A stretch of DNA of 64,000 bases, from contig CM072347.1 in NCBI GenBank assembly GCA_036874045.1, forward strand, positions 6,140,501 to 6,204,500. The letters are read 5' to 3'. The notes below the pieces were generated by a model, which was not told the origin of the DNA, searched no databases, and saw only the letters and a list, made by a program, of their open reading frames with translations. Source of the DNA: Cymodocea nodosa. Its lineage: Eukaryota > Streptophyta > Magnoliopsida > Alismatales > Cymodoceaceae. Every line of letters begins with the position of its first letter. The first letter of the stretch is position 1. Position numbers and translations under genes: made by a program. Shown piece by piece: positions 49,040 through 59,699 of the stretch.

Positions 49040-49686
49040 TAAGAAATCATTTTTATTTAATATATATAAAAAAAATATCATTGCGGTTCAATCAACAGGA
49101 TCTATCGGTCTGACCGAAACATAAAAACATAAAAAAATCTATATATTATTTAGTAAAAATGTCAGTTTTACCAAAGCATAGTTTCAGTTCAATCGGTAGA
49201 AAAAATGAAGAAAGAAAGAAAATATTTAATTTCGGTTCAACCGAGGAATATAATGGTTTGACTGAAGAATTTTTAAAATATGGAAAAAGTAAGAGCGGTT
49301 AGACTGGAAACTCTTTGGTCTTGACCGAAGAAAAATTACTATCTTAAGTATTTTTATTAGATATAACTTTACAGGAAGTCCGTTGAGTTACGCTTAACTC
49401 AACGAACTTACACCGTTGAGTCTAGGATTAGTTAATGAACTTACGCTGTTGCGTTAACTATAACTCAACGAAGTACTGTAGTTAAGTCCACGGACTTAGT
49501 CCGTGGAGTTAACCGTAATTCCACAGATGAGAGAGCGAGAGTTTTGTATGAGAAATGACCCGATTACCTACCTAAACTTAGGGCTTATTTATACTTAAAC
49601 CTCGGGTTTGGGGGCATTATCCGTAGAATCATTTAGAACTTAGAATAGTAGAGATCAGAGCAACTACGTGCTGTTGTATAACTCCA
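49040..49686 (+). other. Gypsy 2 spacer with inverted-motif arrays
   Basis: Same two motif blocks as in Gypsy 1. CGGTT/AACCG-type motifs lie at 49080-49335 and GTTGAGTT/AACTCAAC-type motifs at 49375-49530. The latter include a perfect hairpin TCCACGGACT-T-AGTCCGTGGA at 49487-49507. No coding sequence. Confidence 0.85.
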
Positions 49687-51919
49687 CGATGAGGAAGATG
49701 ACACCTGAGTTTTGGGAAAAGGCAATTGCCACGTCAGAATTTCTAAAAGATTCAGAGGAATGGCACACAAGGTAGAAAATTAGAAATACGACGAGGGAAA
49801 AAGAGCTAAAAAAGGTAGAATCTGACCTTTTTTATCAAAGGAAAGAGTTAGTAGATATGGGTATACAAATCCCTCAAATAATGGAAACTAGAATCAAAGT
49901 AGCAACAGAAATCATTGTAAGTAAAGAGAGAAAAATCAGACCAAATAATGAAGTTGCCTTAGAACTAATCCAACGTAAGTCCCAACTATGGTTCAAAAAG
50001 AACATTGTTGGTTGTGCAAGGGGAGAAATTCGACGGGAGCAACAAAGGAAAGAAAAGGAAGAACAAGAGGAGCCGACTGCTGAAAGACCTATTCTTGAGG
50101 AACAACACCCAGGACCTTCAATTCCACCTCCTAAACCATTAAAAAGGGTGGTAGTTATGGGGCCTTCAAATGTAGAAGAATTAAGAGAATTTGAAGAACT
50201 GGTTCGAGTTGGGAAAAACCAAGGAGAATCAGAAGATTTGATAGTGGCTAAAGCACACCTAGTGTTCGATGCACTTTACAAAAAGAGGGCTGTAGAAAAG
50301 TTGAAAGCCAATATAAAATCAAAGTGAAACAACATTAAGAAGCTATTCCCAGACCTACTACAAGAGGAGCTGAAGCTAGTCCTTCGAGACTAGCAATTAT
50401 TGAAAAAGTTAAATAGGAAGAGCCAGTACCTGTGGCTTAAAGGCGTGCAGAGCCTATGTTTGTAGATTTAATCTCAGAAGAAGAAGAGGAAGACTAGACA
50501 TAATTAATTAGAAGAAGGAAAGGAAAAGAGATAGTGCCTGAATATCAAGAGGAGATTAAATCTGAAGTACCAATATCAATAGGGCCTGTAGAGCCAATTT
50601 TTGTAAACTTGCTATCCGATTCTGAGGAGGAGCAGGAGTAGTAGAAAAAGCAAAGAGAAGAAGAAAAACAAGCTGAAACTAGTCTGTAGCCTGTACAAGA
50701 AGAAGAAACAGAAATTAGGGTAGAAGTTGATTTGCCCGTAACTCCATCCCAATCTGCCACAGAATCAGAAAGAACAGTGACAATGCAAATTGGTAGTCAA
50801 GAGGAAGAAGAAAGAACAAAAACTGAACAAAAAGCTGAATAAGTCCATATGGAAAGAAATGACTTTGCAGATTCCACTGAAGAGCAAGAAACTCTTCAGC
50901 AATTTATGGAAAGAATTCAAGACAGAGTGGAGAGTTCTACCGGCTCACTACCATAGACAGAAGTAGAAGCAAATATTCAGGAATCCTCAGAGCATTTTCA
51001 GCAAGTTCACGTTCAGCATATGGAAGAGGAAGTTCAAGAACAAACCCCTCTGAAGCAACAAATTCACATTCCTAACCTAACTGAAACAACAATTCTAAAT
51101 GAAGTACACTTTTGGAGTCAAGAAGCTCATGACAAATACCAAGAGATTAGGGGTTATGATATCATTTACAGTAGATTAGTAAATTGGGACAAAATGCAAG
51201 AAATCAAATATTTATTTGAATTCCAATGTCTACTGCAATATATTTCTCAAGAAAGAGGGCATGTAGTATATGAGAATCTAGTGCCCTGCTTTTATGCAAA
51301 CTTAAGAGAAGGAGGAGGATTAATTTCCAATGTGGTGGAAGTTGATGTACAGATAACACCAGAGCTTCTCCACAACATTCTAGGATTGAAAAATGAAGGA
51401 CTAAAAATTCTGGAAGACACAACTGCAGTCGAGTGGACAGAATAGACCATAAAAGATTATTTGGCTATCAATTCTGGTATGCCATTATTAAATAGATTAA
51501 AACAATTAAATGGTAAAGCACGCATGATAGCTAACATTTTGATTAATAATGTCTACCAACGACAATGCCACGATATAGAACTAAGTCAATTTGTCAAATG
51601 GGCCACATATGCAGTTGTGAATAGAATTCAAATAAATTGGTCTGCAGTTTTTATCTCTAAGCTGAGAATAGTGAATAAGGAATTGTTTTATGGAGATTTG
51701 ATTCCACTGTTGATGGTGGACTGTATCGATTTCACTAAATGGGTATCCAAAAGGATAAGATCAAGAACCATTTCAGTGAAAGAGTACAGAAATTATGCTG
51801 CTACAGATATTGCTGAACCTTCTAGAGGAATGCCAAGAGCTGTAGAAAGGATTAACCAATTAGAGCAACAAGTACAAAGACTTCAGAAGGAAGTAGATGA
51901 ACTTAGGAGAAGAGACTAA
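49687..51919 (+). mobile_element. Gypsy 2 extra 3' ORF region (plant-transposon-protein-like domain)
   Basis: After the integrase and spacer comes an ORF region opening near MRKMTPEFWEKA. A Glu/Arg/Gln-rich part follows, then a very acidic stretch. The C-terminal domain holds LFEFQCLLQYI, ITPELLHNILGLKNEG, ARMIANILINNVYQR and IQINWSAVFISKL (51020-51900), and the end is a coiled coil (INQLEQQVQRLQKEVDELR). The domain matches the 3' ORF of the Copia elements here and resembles the PF20167-type putative plant transposon protein (from memory). No signal peptide or membrane span was seen. Broken in a few places. Confidence 0.8.
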
Positions 51920-51934
51920 ATTGTATTGTTCGTC

Positions 51935-52890
51935 TACTTGTATATATATATTTGTATGAAAAATATCTGATTAATTGTAATGTAAATTATTCATATTAAT
52001 GAATATATGTTTTTCAGATATATTTTTCATTCGTGTTTGAGAATAATGAAATGGATGAACTATATTGAATATTATATAATTTGTGGAACATTATGCAAGA
52101 TTGTTTAAAAGATTTACAATTTGTTGAATGACAGAATTAAATGAAAGATAATTGATTAATGCTTGAGAATATCTGTATGCTGCAAAGTAAAATATAAATT
52201 CTACATAACATGAAATGAACTGTAAGTTAAATATTTATAAAATGTTCAGATTTAAATGAGTTTTAATTAGAATGCTGCATTAATGACATGTATTTAACTT
52301 TATTTAAGTTAACAGAATGTAGGAGAGAAAAAACATAGAAGTTAGTATGATGAGTGAGTTTTAGAAATTTGCCAATTGTTAACTCAACAAAGTAAGTTCG
52401 TTGAGTTAAACTTAACTCCATGAGGTCAATAATATAATATAAGGTCACTCCGTTGAGTTATCTGTAACACAATGAAGTTAGTCCATGGAGTTAGCAATAG
52501 TAACTGAAGCTAGTCCGTTGAGTTAACTGTAACTCAACGAGGTTAGTTCGTGGATTAAGCTAAATAGTTATTCTTTTTAGCCACAAACAAAACTTCGTGG
52601 GTTTAGTGGTTACTAAAATTTGAGATTATTAGTGGCACACGTACCTAGAAAAATAGGAACCACACTACACATTACAAAACACATTCTTGCAATGAGATTT
52701 ATTTGCTTTATGGACGTGCATTATAAATATAGAACAAAATGTTATTTACTAGTTACCAACACTTTTGAAAGAAAAGAGAATTCATTGGGGAACTAGAAGG
52801 AGAAGCAGCTGATTCAACTTCATCCGCCAACAACTGTTTGGTTACCCAGCACGACACCAGAAAACCTGATTGGATCTCCAACAATGTACC
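51935..52890 (+). repeat. LTR-like 3' end of Gypsy 2 (diverged)
   Basis: Follows a purine-rich tract (GGAGAAGAGACTAAA, near 51906) and has LTR-like content: GTTGAGTT/AACTCAAC motif array (52375-52555), then a TATA box (ATTATAAATATAGAAC, near 52720). It does not match the Gypsy 1 LTR end to end, so it may belong to a different subfamily. The right boundary is an estimate, because inverted LTR sequence begins near 52900. Confidence 0.5.
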
Positions 52891-52899
52891 AGAAAAACT

Positions 52900-53758
52900 T
52901 GGATTTGTTAACTTCTGTTTTTACTTAGTTAATTTATCTTTATGCCTATTCTTTTTTTTTTAGAAGTAAACAAACAACCTTTAATACAAATTAGATATTA
53001 ATTCCAATTTGTACTTTAACTACAAGTGCACAATGTCTATTGCAATAGTGTGCAAGTACAGGTCGATCCCATAGGGAATTGCTTAAGAATTCAGAATTGT
53101 CCGTTTTTTAACAATCAAATTTATATATTCAATAAGCTCTCCGTTGAGTTACAGTTAACTCAACGAACTTTGTTCGTTGAGTTATGGCTAACTCAATGGA
53201 CTAACCTCGTGGACTTAAGTTAATTCCATGAGCCTGTCTTTTCTTTTTAATACTGCTATTTACAAAAGAATTCGACCAACCATTGGGCGATTCCATAGAA
53301 TGTAAATAACATCAATTAAGCTCTTTAATGTTAGTAAATACTGGATTTACCATTAAGCAATACTAACATTCAGATAATTCAAATAGTAACCATTAAAATC
53401 TTTATGTCTTTTGAACGAACTGATTTCAGTAAACTGTAAAACTAAAATAAACATAAATCAATCACAACACTGATAGGGATAACATTAATCACGATACAAC
53501 ACATAATACAACACTCAAATACAAACACAGATAAATTGTTTTGGGTATTTTTGTTTTAATATGAACATGGAAATGGGCGAAAGGTGAAATGTAAAGTAAT
53601 CTCAATCGATAGTAAATACTTCCGTCAATACATGCGACGCGATTACACCACTGAAAATTAAACCACCTACAATTCTGTCTCCTCTCCCTATAGAATCGCG
53701 AGTCTAGAATTGCAAAATGATCTCCTCTTCAGCATATAGGCATCAACTAGAAGCCAAG
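52900..53758 (-). repeat. Inverted Gypsy LTR piece (Gypsy 3)
   Basis: The reverse complement matches the R/U5 half of the Gypsy 1 LTR (about 27865-28750), including the GTGCAAGTACAGGTCGATCC and GACGCGATTACACC regions. A decayed primer-site-like sequence precedes it at about 52877-52896. It is therefore the start of a minus-strand Gypsy copy, cut at 53758 by Copia D. The motif array (53140-53235) is well kept. Confidence 0.85.
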
Positions 53759-55339
53759 TGCAGGATCGTATGACTACACAAGAGAGGGGTGAATTGTGTA
53801 TTTTTAATATTTTCTTAAATATAATTGAAACTTTAAAACTCAAAAACAAGTCGAGACATTGTTTTCATAAAATTATTTTTATTCAAGGTTTCAATTACAA
53901 TATACAATTCAATTCTCCTCAGAAATTATAGATGCAATTATATTTCGATACCATGTATCATCTAAACAATTTCATAACTACAAATAGAGAAAACTAATTT
54001 GCGAAATTTAAAACTTTTCTCCCTATTTGAGATCTTTCTTCTTCTTCTTTTTCTTCTTCAGCAATTCTTCAGTGATGAATATCTTGCCTTTTCATGCTTC
54101 ACCGAATTTGCTTTCTTCTAATACTTCAAATCTTCAGTGACGAAAATCTTACCTTTTTATGCTTCACTAAACTTTCTTCCACTTGAGAGATTTTTCCCAA
54201 AGAGGTGTTTTTGATCCCTAAAAAACATTTTTCTTTTGGTGTGTAGGGATGGTTTGATCCTTAAAACGATTTTCGTTTTGTGTGCAAGGATAAATTGATC
54301 AACGAGAATTCTATGCCTTTTATACTGTATCTTCATTTCATGCATATCCTTCACATTTAACCACTACCAGTTTTCCACTTCTCCACATCTTTTCTTTTTC
54401 CATCATCGAAACACACAAGTTCTAACCCACGTTTATATTTCGAATTTTCTTTAATCATCAATCCTGGATCTCTGAAAAATTTCTTGAAAATAAACTTTCT
54501 CGTCCAAAAATTTTTCATTAGTGTAATAAGAAGTCGTTACTTTAATGTTAACTAAACGAGTAACACAAGTATATATATATAACTTAACATTTCTAACTTA
54601 ATGAATTGACCATGTGCTATTTCACGTGACAAGTACTGTAGCTAACTCAACGAACTAAGTTCGTGGTGTTATGCTATCTTAACGAACCATCTCCGTTGTG
54701 TTATGATAACTCAACGAACTAGTAATAAACAAATGTTTCTATAATAACAATTTTACCACGTGCAAAAATAACAACTTAAGTATATAACACAAACCTAACG
54801 CGTTGCCTTAGTGTTCAATATAGCAACTCAACGCGTTTAGTTATGTTAACTTAACGAGTTAAACATGAGCACCTCACGTGATACAATACAACATTCGTAA
54901 CTTATAATTTCACCACGTGTATAACACTAACTTAACGAGTTTGTCTCTTCTTTTACTCACTAACTTAACGAGTTATCACATGACCTATTTTAACCTTTAA
55001 GCCTCTGACTTAACGAGTTCTCACGTGACCTCTATACAAACAAAACTCTAACTTAACGAATTGTCTAAACGTGCACTATTCATGATACAGAAGATATAAC
55101 ATTAAAACATATCATGCTTTTCAATAAAAATATACGTTAACTTAACGTTTAGCTAAATGAGAAATTAATGCAACGAAATGACTAGTTATTAACTTCAGAT
55201 CCAATACAGACAAGTATTTATATTAGTAAGCTTTTTCTGTATTAATTGATGATTTTAACTTCTTTTCACAAGCAATAGTAATTGAGCAAATATGATTATT
55301 TTCATTCAGCACACATCATCAAAACAAAAATACTCAACA
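53759..55339 (-). repeat. Copia D 3' LTR
   Basis: 1.58-kb LTR ending ACTCAACA before the polypurine tract ATCTCCCCCTTTTTG. TATA box at 54315-54324 (minus strand). It shares the AACTTAACGAGTT and CACGTG clusters with Copia C. Confidence 0.95.
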
Positions 55340-56029
55340 ATCTCCCCCTTTTTGATGATGACAAAACCATATTAAATCAATTATGAAATATGTTTAACTC
55401 AACAAAGCACCTTCGTTGGGTTAACTTTTAAGTCAACAAACTTGTTTGTTGACTTAAGTTCACCTAAACTTATTTCTATTGTTTGTGTAAATTTTACCTC
55501 TCAGAACTAAAACTCTCAGATGTCAATAATTATATAAGTATCAGTTTTCTAATTATCATCTGTCAGATTACAATAACCATTTAAATAGCATCTCCTTTTA
55601 TAATATATATATGCAATTAAGATCATAATCATCTTTTTATAATATTTCTCCCCCTTTTTGTCATTAATCAAAAAGATAATTACAGAGAATATATATATAT
55701 ATATAAGAGATATAATTACAACAACTCTTTCTGTAAACAAGAATAATAATTGAAGACATTTACAGAAAAATGTATTGTTCAATCAAATCAAACAAGTAAT
55801 ACAAACTTTACATTTTGTATTCAGAAACAAACAAAAATAGTTATCGAACCCTCCTAAGTATATCACTTATAGCATTACATATTTTATCTCCTAGATGCCT
55901 AATATCATTTCTAATGTCGTTAAGCACTACATCTAAGTCAGGAGGTAGCTGGGTTTGTTGTTCTGCTTGAACTGAATAACTTTGTTGTTGTTGTTGTATA
56001 TGGTCTGTATCAGGTTGTTATTGTTGTCG

Positions 56030-58105
56030 TTGAGGTTTATGTATGGCCTAGAATTTTTGCAAATCTTTGACACTAAATGCTCTCATGCCTTTAGTTTTAG
56101 AGGGCCAGTCAGATAAAGTCAATTGGCTTGCAAGGATTCTACATACAGCATCACCATAAAATAACTTTGAACTCATATGCTGTAGTTGAGACATATAAAC
56201 ATCAAACCAATTGATTTGAATTCTATTCAGCAGGCCATAAGTTGCATATAAATAGCTTCTGCTGACTTCCAAATTGTGTCCAACTCTTTGAAATAAATTT
56301 GCATGCAATATATTTGCAATAAACCTTGCCTCTGCATTCAGATTTTCCATTAATCTCATTACAGAATATACATCTGGAATTTTTGATAAAGACTGAATGT
56401 TCCATTCCAGTTGTCTTATTATGTCAAATCTGTTGGTAACAACAACACCTTCATTCTTTAATCCTAAAACTTCAAAAATTAACTCAGGAGACAACATAAA
56501 CTCCTGTTCATTTATTTGAATTTTCAGAAAATTCCCATTCTTGACCAGATTGCTATAAAAAGCTGCAATAAGCTCTATGTATTGCTTCCATTTCGTTCCT
56601 ACTGGCAAGAATTCAATTAGGCCTTGAAATTCAAACAGATCTCTTATTTCCATCAAATTTCTGAATTTTATTGGACGAGCATGCAGAATCTGACATGTAA
56701 TTAGATTATTGTATATCTACAATGCTTCTTCAGATCTAAAATGAATTGCATTACCTTGAATTTGTAATATTGTACACAAAGAAGGTGATACCTTAAGCCG
56801 TCATTCAAGTTTAATTCATCTTTAGGAACCTCTTCTGCAAAATGAATGTCATGTTGTTCCTCTTCTAAAATATTATCTTGAAGCTGCTCAGGTAAGCTTG
56901 ATTCTTCAGCTTCAACAGTGTTAGGAACATTGTCAATATGCTCAACATTCATCTGTTCAGTCTCTATAGAATGTTCAGATTTCAATTTTTTCACAAATTC
57001 TACAGCCGGTGTATTTGTCTGTAATTGTTCATTTTGTTCAATAGATATTTCCATTGATTCATGCTGTGAATTCTCAGACTCTACTTCTATAGATTCTGTA
57101 GAAGGCTGGTTAACTTTTAGCTCTTCTAAAGTCTTAACATTTTCAATATCTGCTACTCCAGACAATTCAACCTTTGAACTAGTTACTGCCTCAACATTGT
57201 CAATTATATCTGCAATAACTTGTTCAATGTCAGGTGCCTGATGCTTTGATTTGTCAATTTCTGCATCATCAGGACTTGTATTAATAGAAAAACTTGAGCT
57301 CATATTTGACTTGGATTTCTTCTCAAGTTTTCTAGCAAGGGAAAATAAAGTCTCATTATCTTCATCAGTTTCAGTGTATTCGGAACTGATGAGTTTATCA
57401 AATGCACAATAAGGTACAATGTCTAGACAAACATTGTCCTTTGGAAATAAATTTTCATCGGATTTTCCTTTTTCAAAAGACTTTGTTTCCTTAGACATAA
57501 TTTTTTTGACTTTCCTTCTTCTATAACGTTTTTGTTTCTCCTTTTCAAGTATTTCTGTATTCTTTTCAAATTGCTCCATAAAAGTTTTCTGCTTTAATTC
57601 TTCTAAGGAACTTTCTATTGCAATGGCCTTTTAAAGTCTGTCAACTTTTGTTTTGTCTACAGCAATATCTAATTCTACTTGTTTTGAATATAAAGGAGTA
57701 GGGATAGCTGATTCATGCTCTTCCTCAAATGTATGTAGTCTTGTACCATTTATAGGAGTTTGAGGAGTTCTATTTGATGAACCTACACCTTTTTCCAAAT
57801 ATTTTGCATACTGTTCCAAAAATGCAATCTCAGCACATTTCATTCTGTATTCTCTATCAAATTTACTTCGAATACCCATGTATGTAATATTTGAATCAGT
57901 ATGTTGAAGTTCTTGTCTAACTTCATCTAATATTCCCTGAGGAAAGAAGTAATCTCTATAAAGTTCTACTAACCTTTTGTCCACTCAAAATATTTTCTTG
58001 AACCAAGTACATGGAACTTCATCATTTTCTATTTCTTTTCCTTTTGCATCTCTTCTGCTTTTGCCTTTTCCTCTGCCACAACCTTTGTAGAACTTGGAGA
58101 CCATC
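56030..58105 (-). mobile_element. Copia D extra 3' ORF region
   Basis: Opens with the KGRGRGK-type basic stretch near 58060-58090 and DYFFPQGILDEVRQEL. A long acidic Glu/Ser part (56701-57579) follows, then a C-terminal domain (56048-56656) with LFEFQGLIEFLPVG, LSPELIFEVLGLKNEG, RFIANILHANLFQ, IQINWFDVYMSQL and KLFYGDAV. This is the clearest Copia copy for comparison with the Gypsy 2 ORF. Role unknown. A few breaks. Confidence 0.82.
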
Positions 58106-58114
58106 GTCGCAGGT

Positions 58115-59690
58115 TGTAACAGCAACAAGCGGGAAAGATTTTCTTGACAAAGTTTACAAATAACCTAAGTCCCCGTGTAATAAGTGTTTAAATAGGGTTT
58201 TTAGGCGTATAACTCAACGTGAAGAGAAGTCGGGTTTAGAAATAAAATAAATATTGAATAAAGCTTATTCAATCAAAGTACCTGAAATATTCAAGTATAA
58301 CTCGTTGAGTTAACTAACCTAACGAGTAAAACGCTGTCTAGAGGCAGTTTTACACGTTACCTTATCTAATATAACGTCTAGTTAGTACACTTAAACAAGT
58401 TTCAGATGCTTCCAACTAAAACCTTCCGAAAACAACACACATGCTAAACTTAACATTATCTTGAGAACATTGTAAACTATTTGAACATTTTGTCTTTTGA
58501 ATCTAGAATAGTTTGTTTGTCTTTTTAAATTATTTCATCAAGATTTTAAGAGGACATTAATTCAGATTAACTAAGATTTGTATTTTAAATTATATTAATC
58601 TGTTTTTGACATTGTTAATGCTCCCCTTACAAATATACTTCTAATATATTCAATCAAAATACAAAATATACTTGTAGTGACAATAGATGTTAAGTATAAC
58701 TATACTTTTACATTTTCTTTTCAGAGACTTCTGTTATCTTGACATCATCAAAAATGATTTCCAGAATCAATTCCTACTGTATATGAATCAAAACACAACT
58801 TTGAACTCAATTCGATTAATTCAAGGAGAATTAAAGAATGTATCTCAAATAAACATTTTCAAAAGTACTAATGTTGATTCAATAAATCAGTAGTCATATT
58901 GGTACAAACTATATGCGATTCAAAGATATCTTTAATTAATGAAACAACTTTTTCTTTTCAAAATAGTAAATATTGATAATTTTCTTTAAAAGTTAGTTTG
59001 AAAAGCTTGAATCATACAAAAGCTTTCTAATGTACCCGTGTAATGAGCTTTCAGTCAACAATCCCAGATCTGATCAGGACCTTAGGTTGCCAGATTTAAA
59101 GAATCCTTTTTCAAGACAACAATCCTTACATACCTATCTACTCAAGTACAAAAGGCTCGCGATCAAACTAATCAATAAACTCTCAAAGATTTTTACTTTG
59201 TAAGCACTTTTCATTTTAAGCACAGTATATATGTATTCCATTAATATAGATGCAATAAAACACAAATCTCATACAATTTTTACTTCTATGATTGTACTGA
59301 GAATATGAATCAGTTTCAATAAGCTTATACTTTTGATTAACAATTTAAGATGAGTTACATATAACTTATTCTACAAGTTTAATCAATTAAGTCAAATTTA
59401 TGCATGATCATATGCATTTTCCTTGATTCAAAGAAAACATTTAATCAAAATTTCAGAATGTCAGAAGTATTTAATGTTTTTCATTTACATTTCCACTTAG
59501 AATCGTAAAAACCATTAAAATTGATAAACTACTTAAAATCAATAAGATACTACTATGATTTTACAATAAATACATAGTATCTTAAGCATCAGTTTAGATA
59601 TTACTTTAGATATTTATAATAAGTATATAATATCTATGAGGTGAACAACATCATCAATAATATTTATCTTTTTATGTGGAGTTTAAGCAT
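58115..59690 (-). other. Copia D non-coding linker
   Basis: Matches the linker of Copia C over its whole length. It contains the internal purine tract (GCTCCCCTTACA, near 58619) and ACTCGTTGAGTT (near 58300). No coding sequence. Confidence 0.75.
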
Positions 59691-59699
59691 TTTACACAT

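Larger units (their letters stand above)
47229..52890 (+). mobile_element. Gypsy 2 (Athila-like), 5'-truncated copy
   Basis: Starts abruptly within RNase H (same sequence as about 31710 in Gypsy 1). It continues through integrase, the inverted-motif spacer, a long 3' ORF and an LTR-like 3' end. Parts: RNase H 47230-47720, integrase about 47818-49039, spacer 49040-49686, 3' ORF about 49687-51919, LTR-like sequence about 51935-52890. Where they overlap it is less broken than Gypsy 1. No target duplication could be assigned. Confidence 0.88.
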
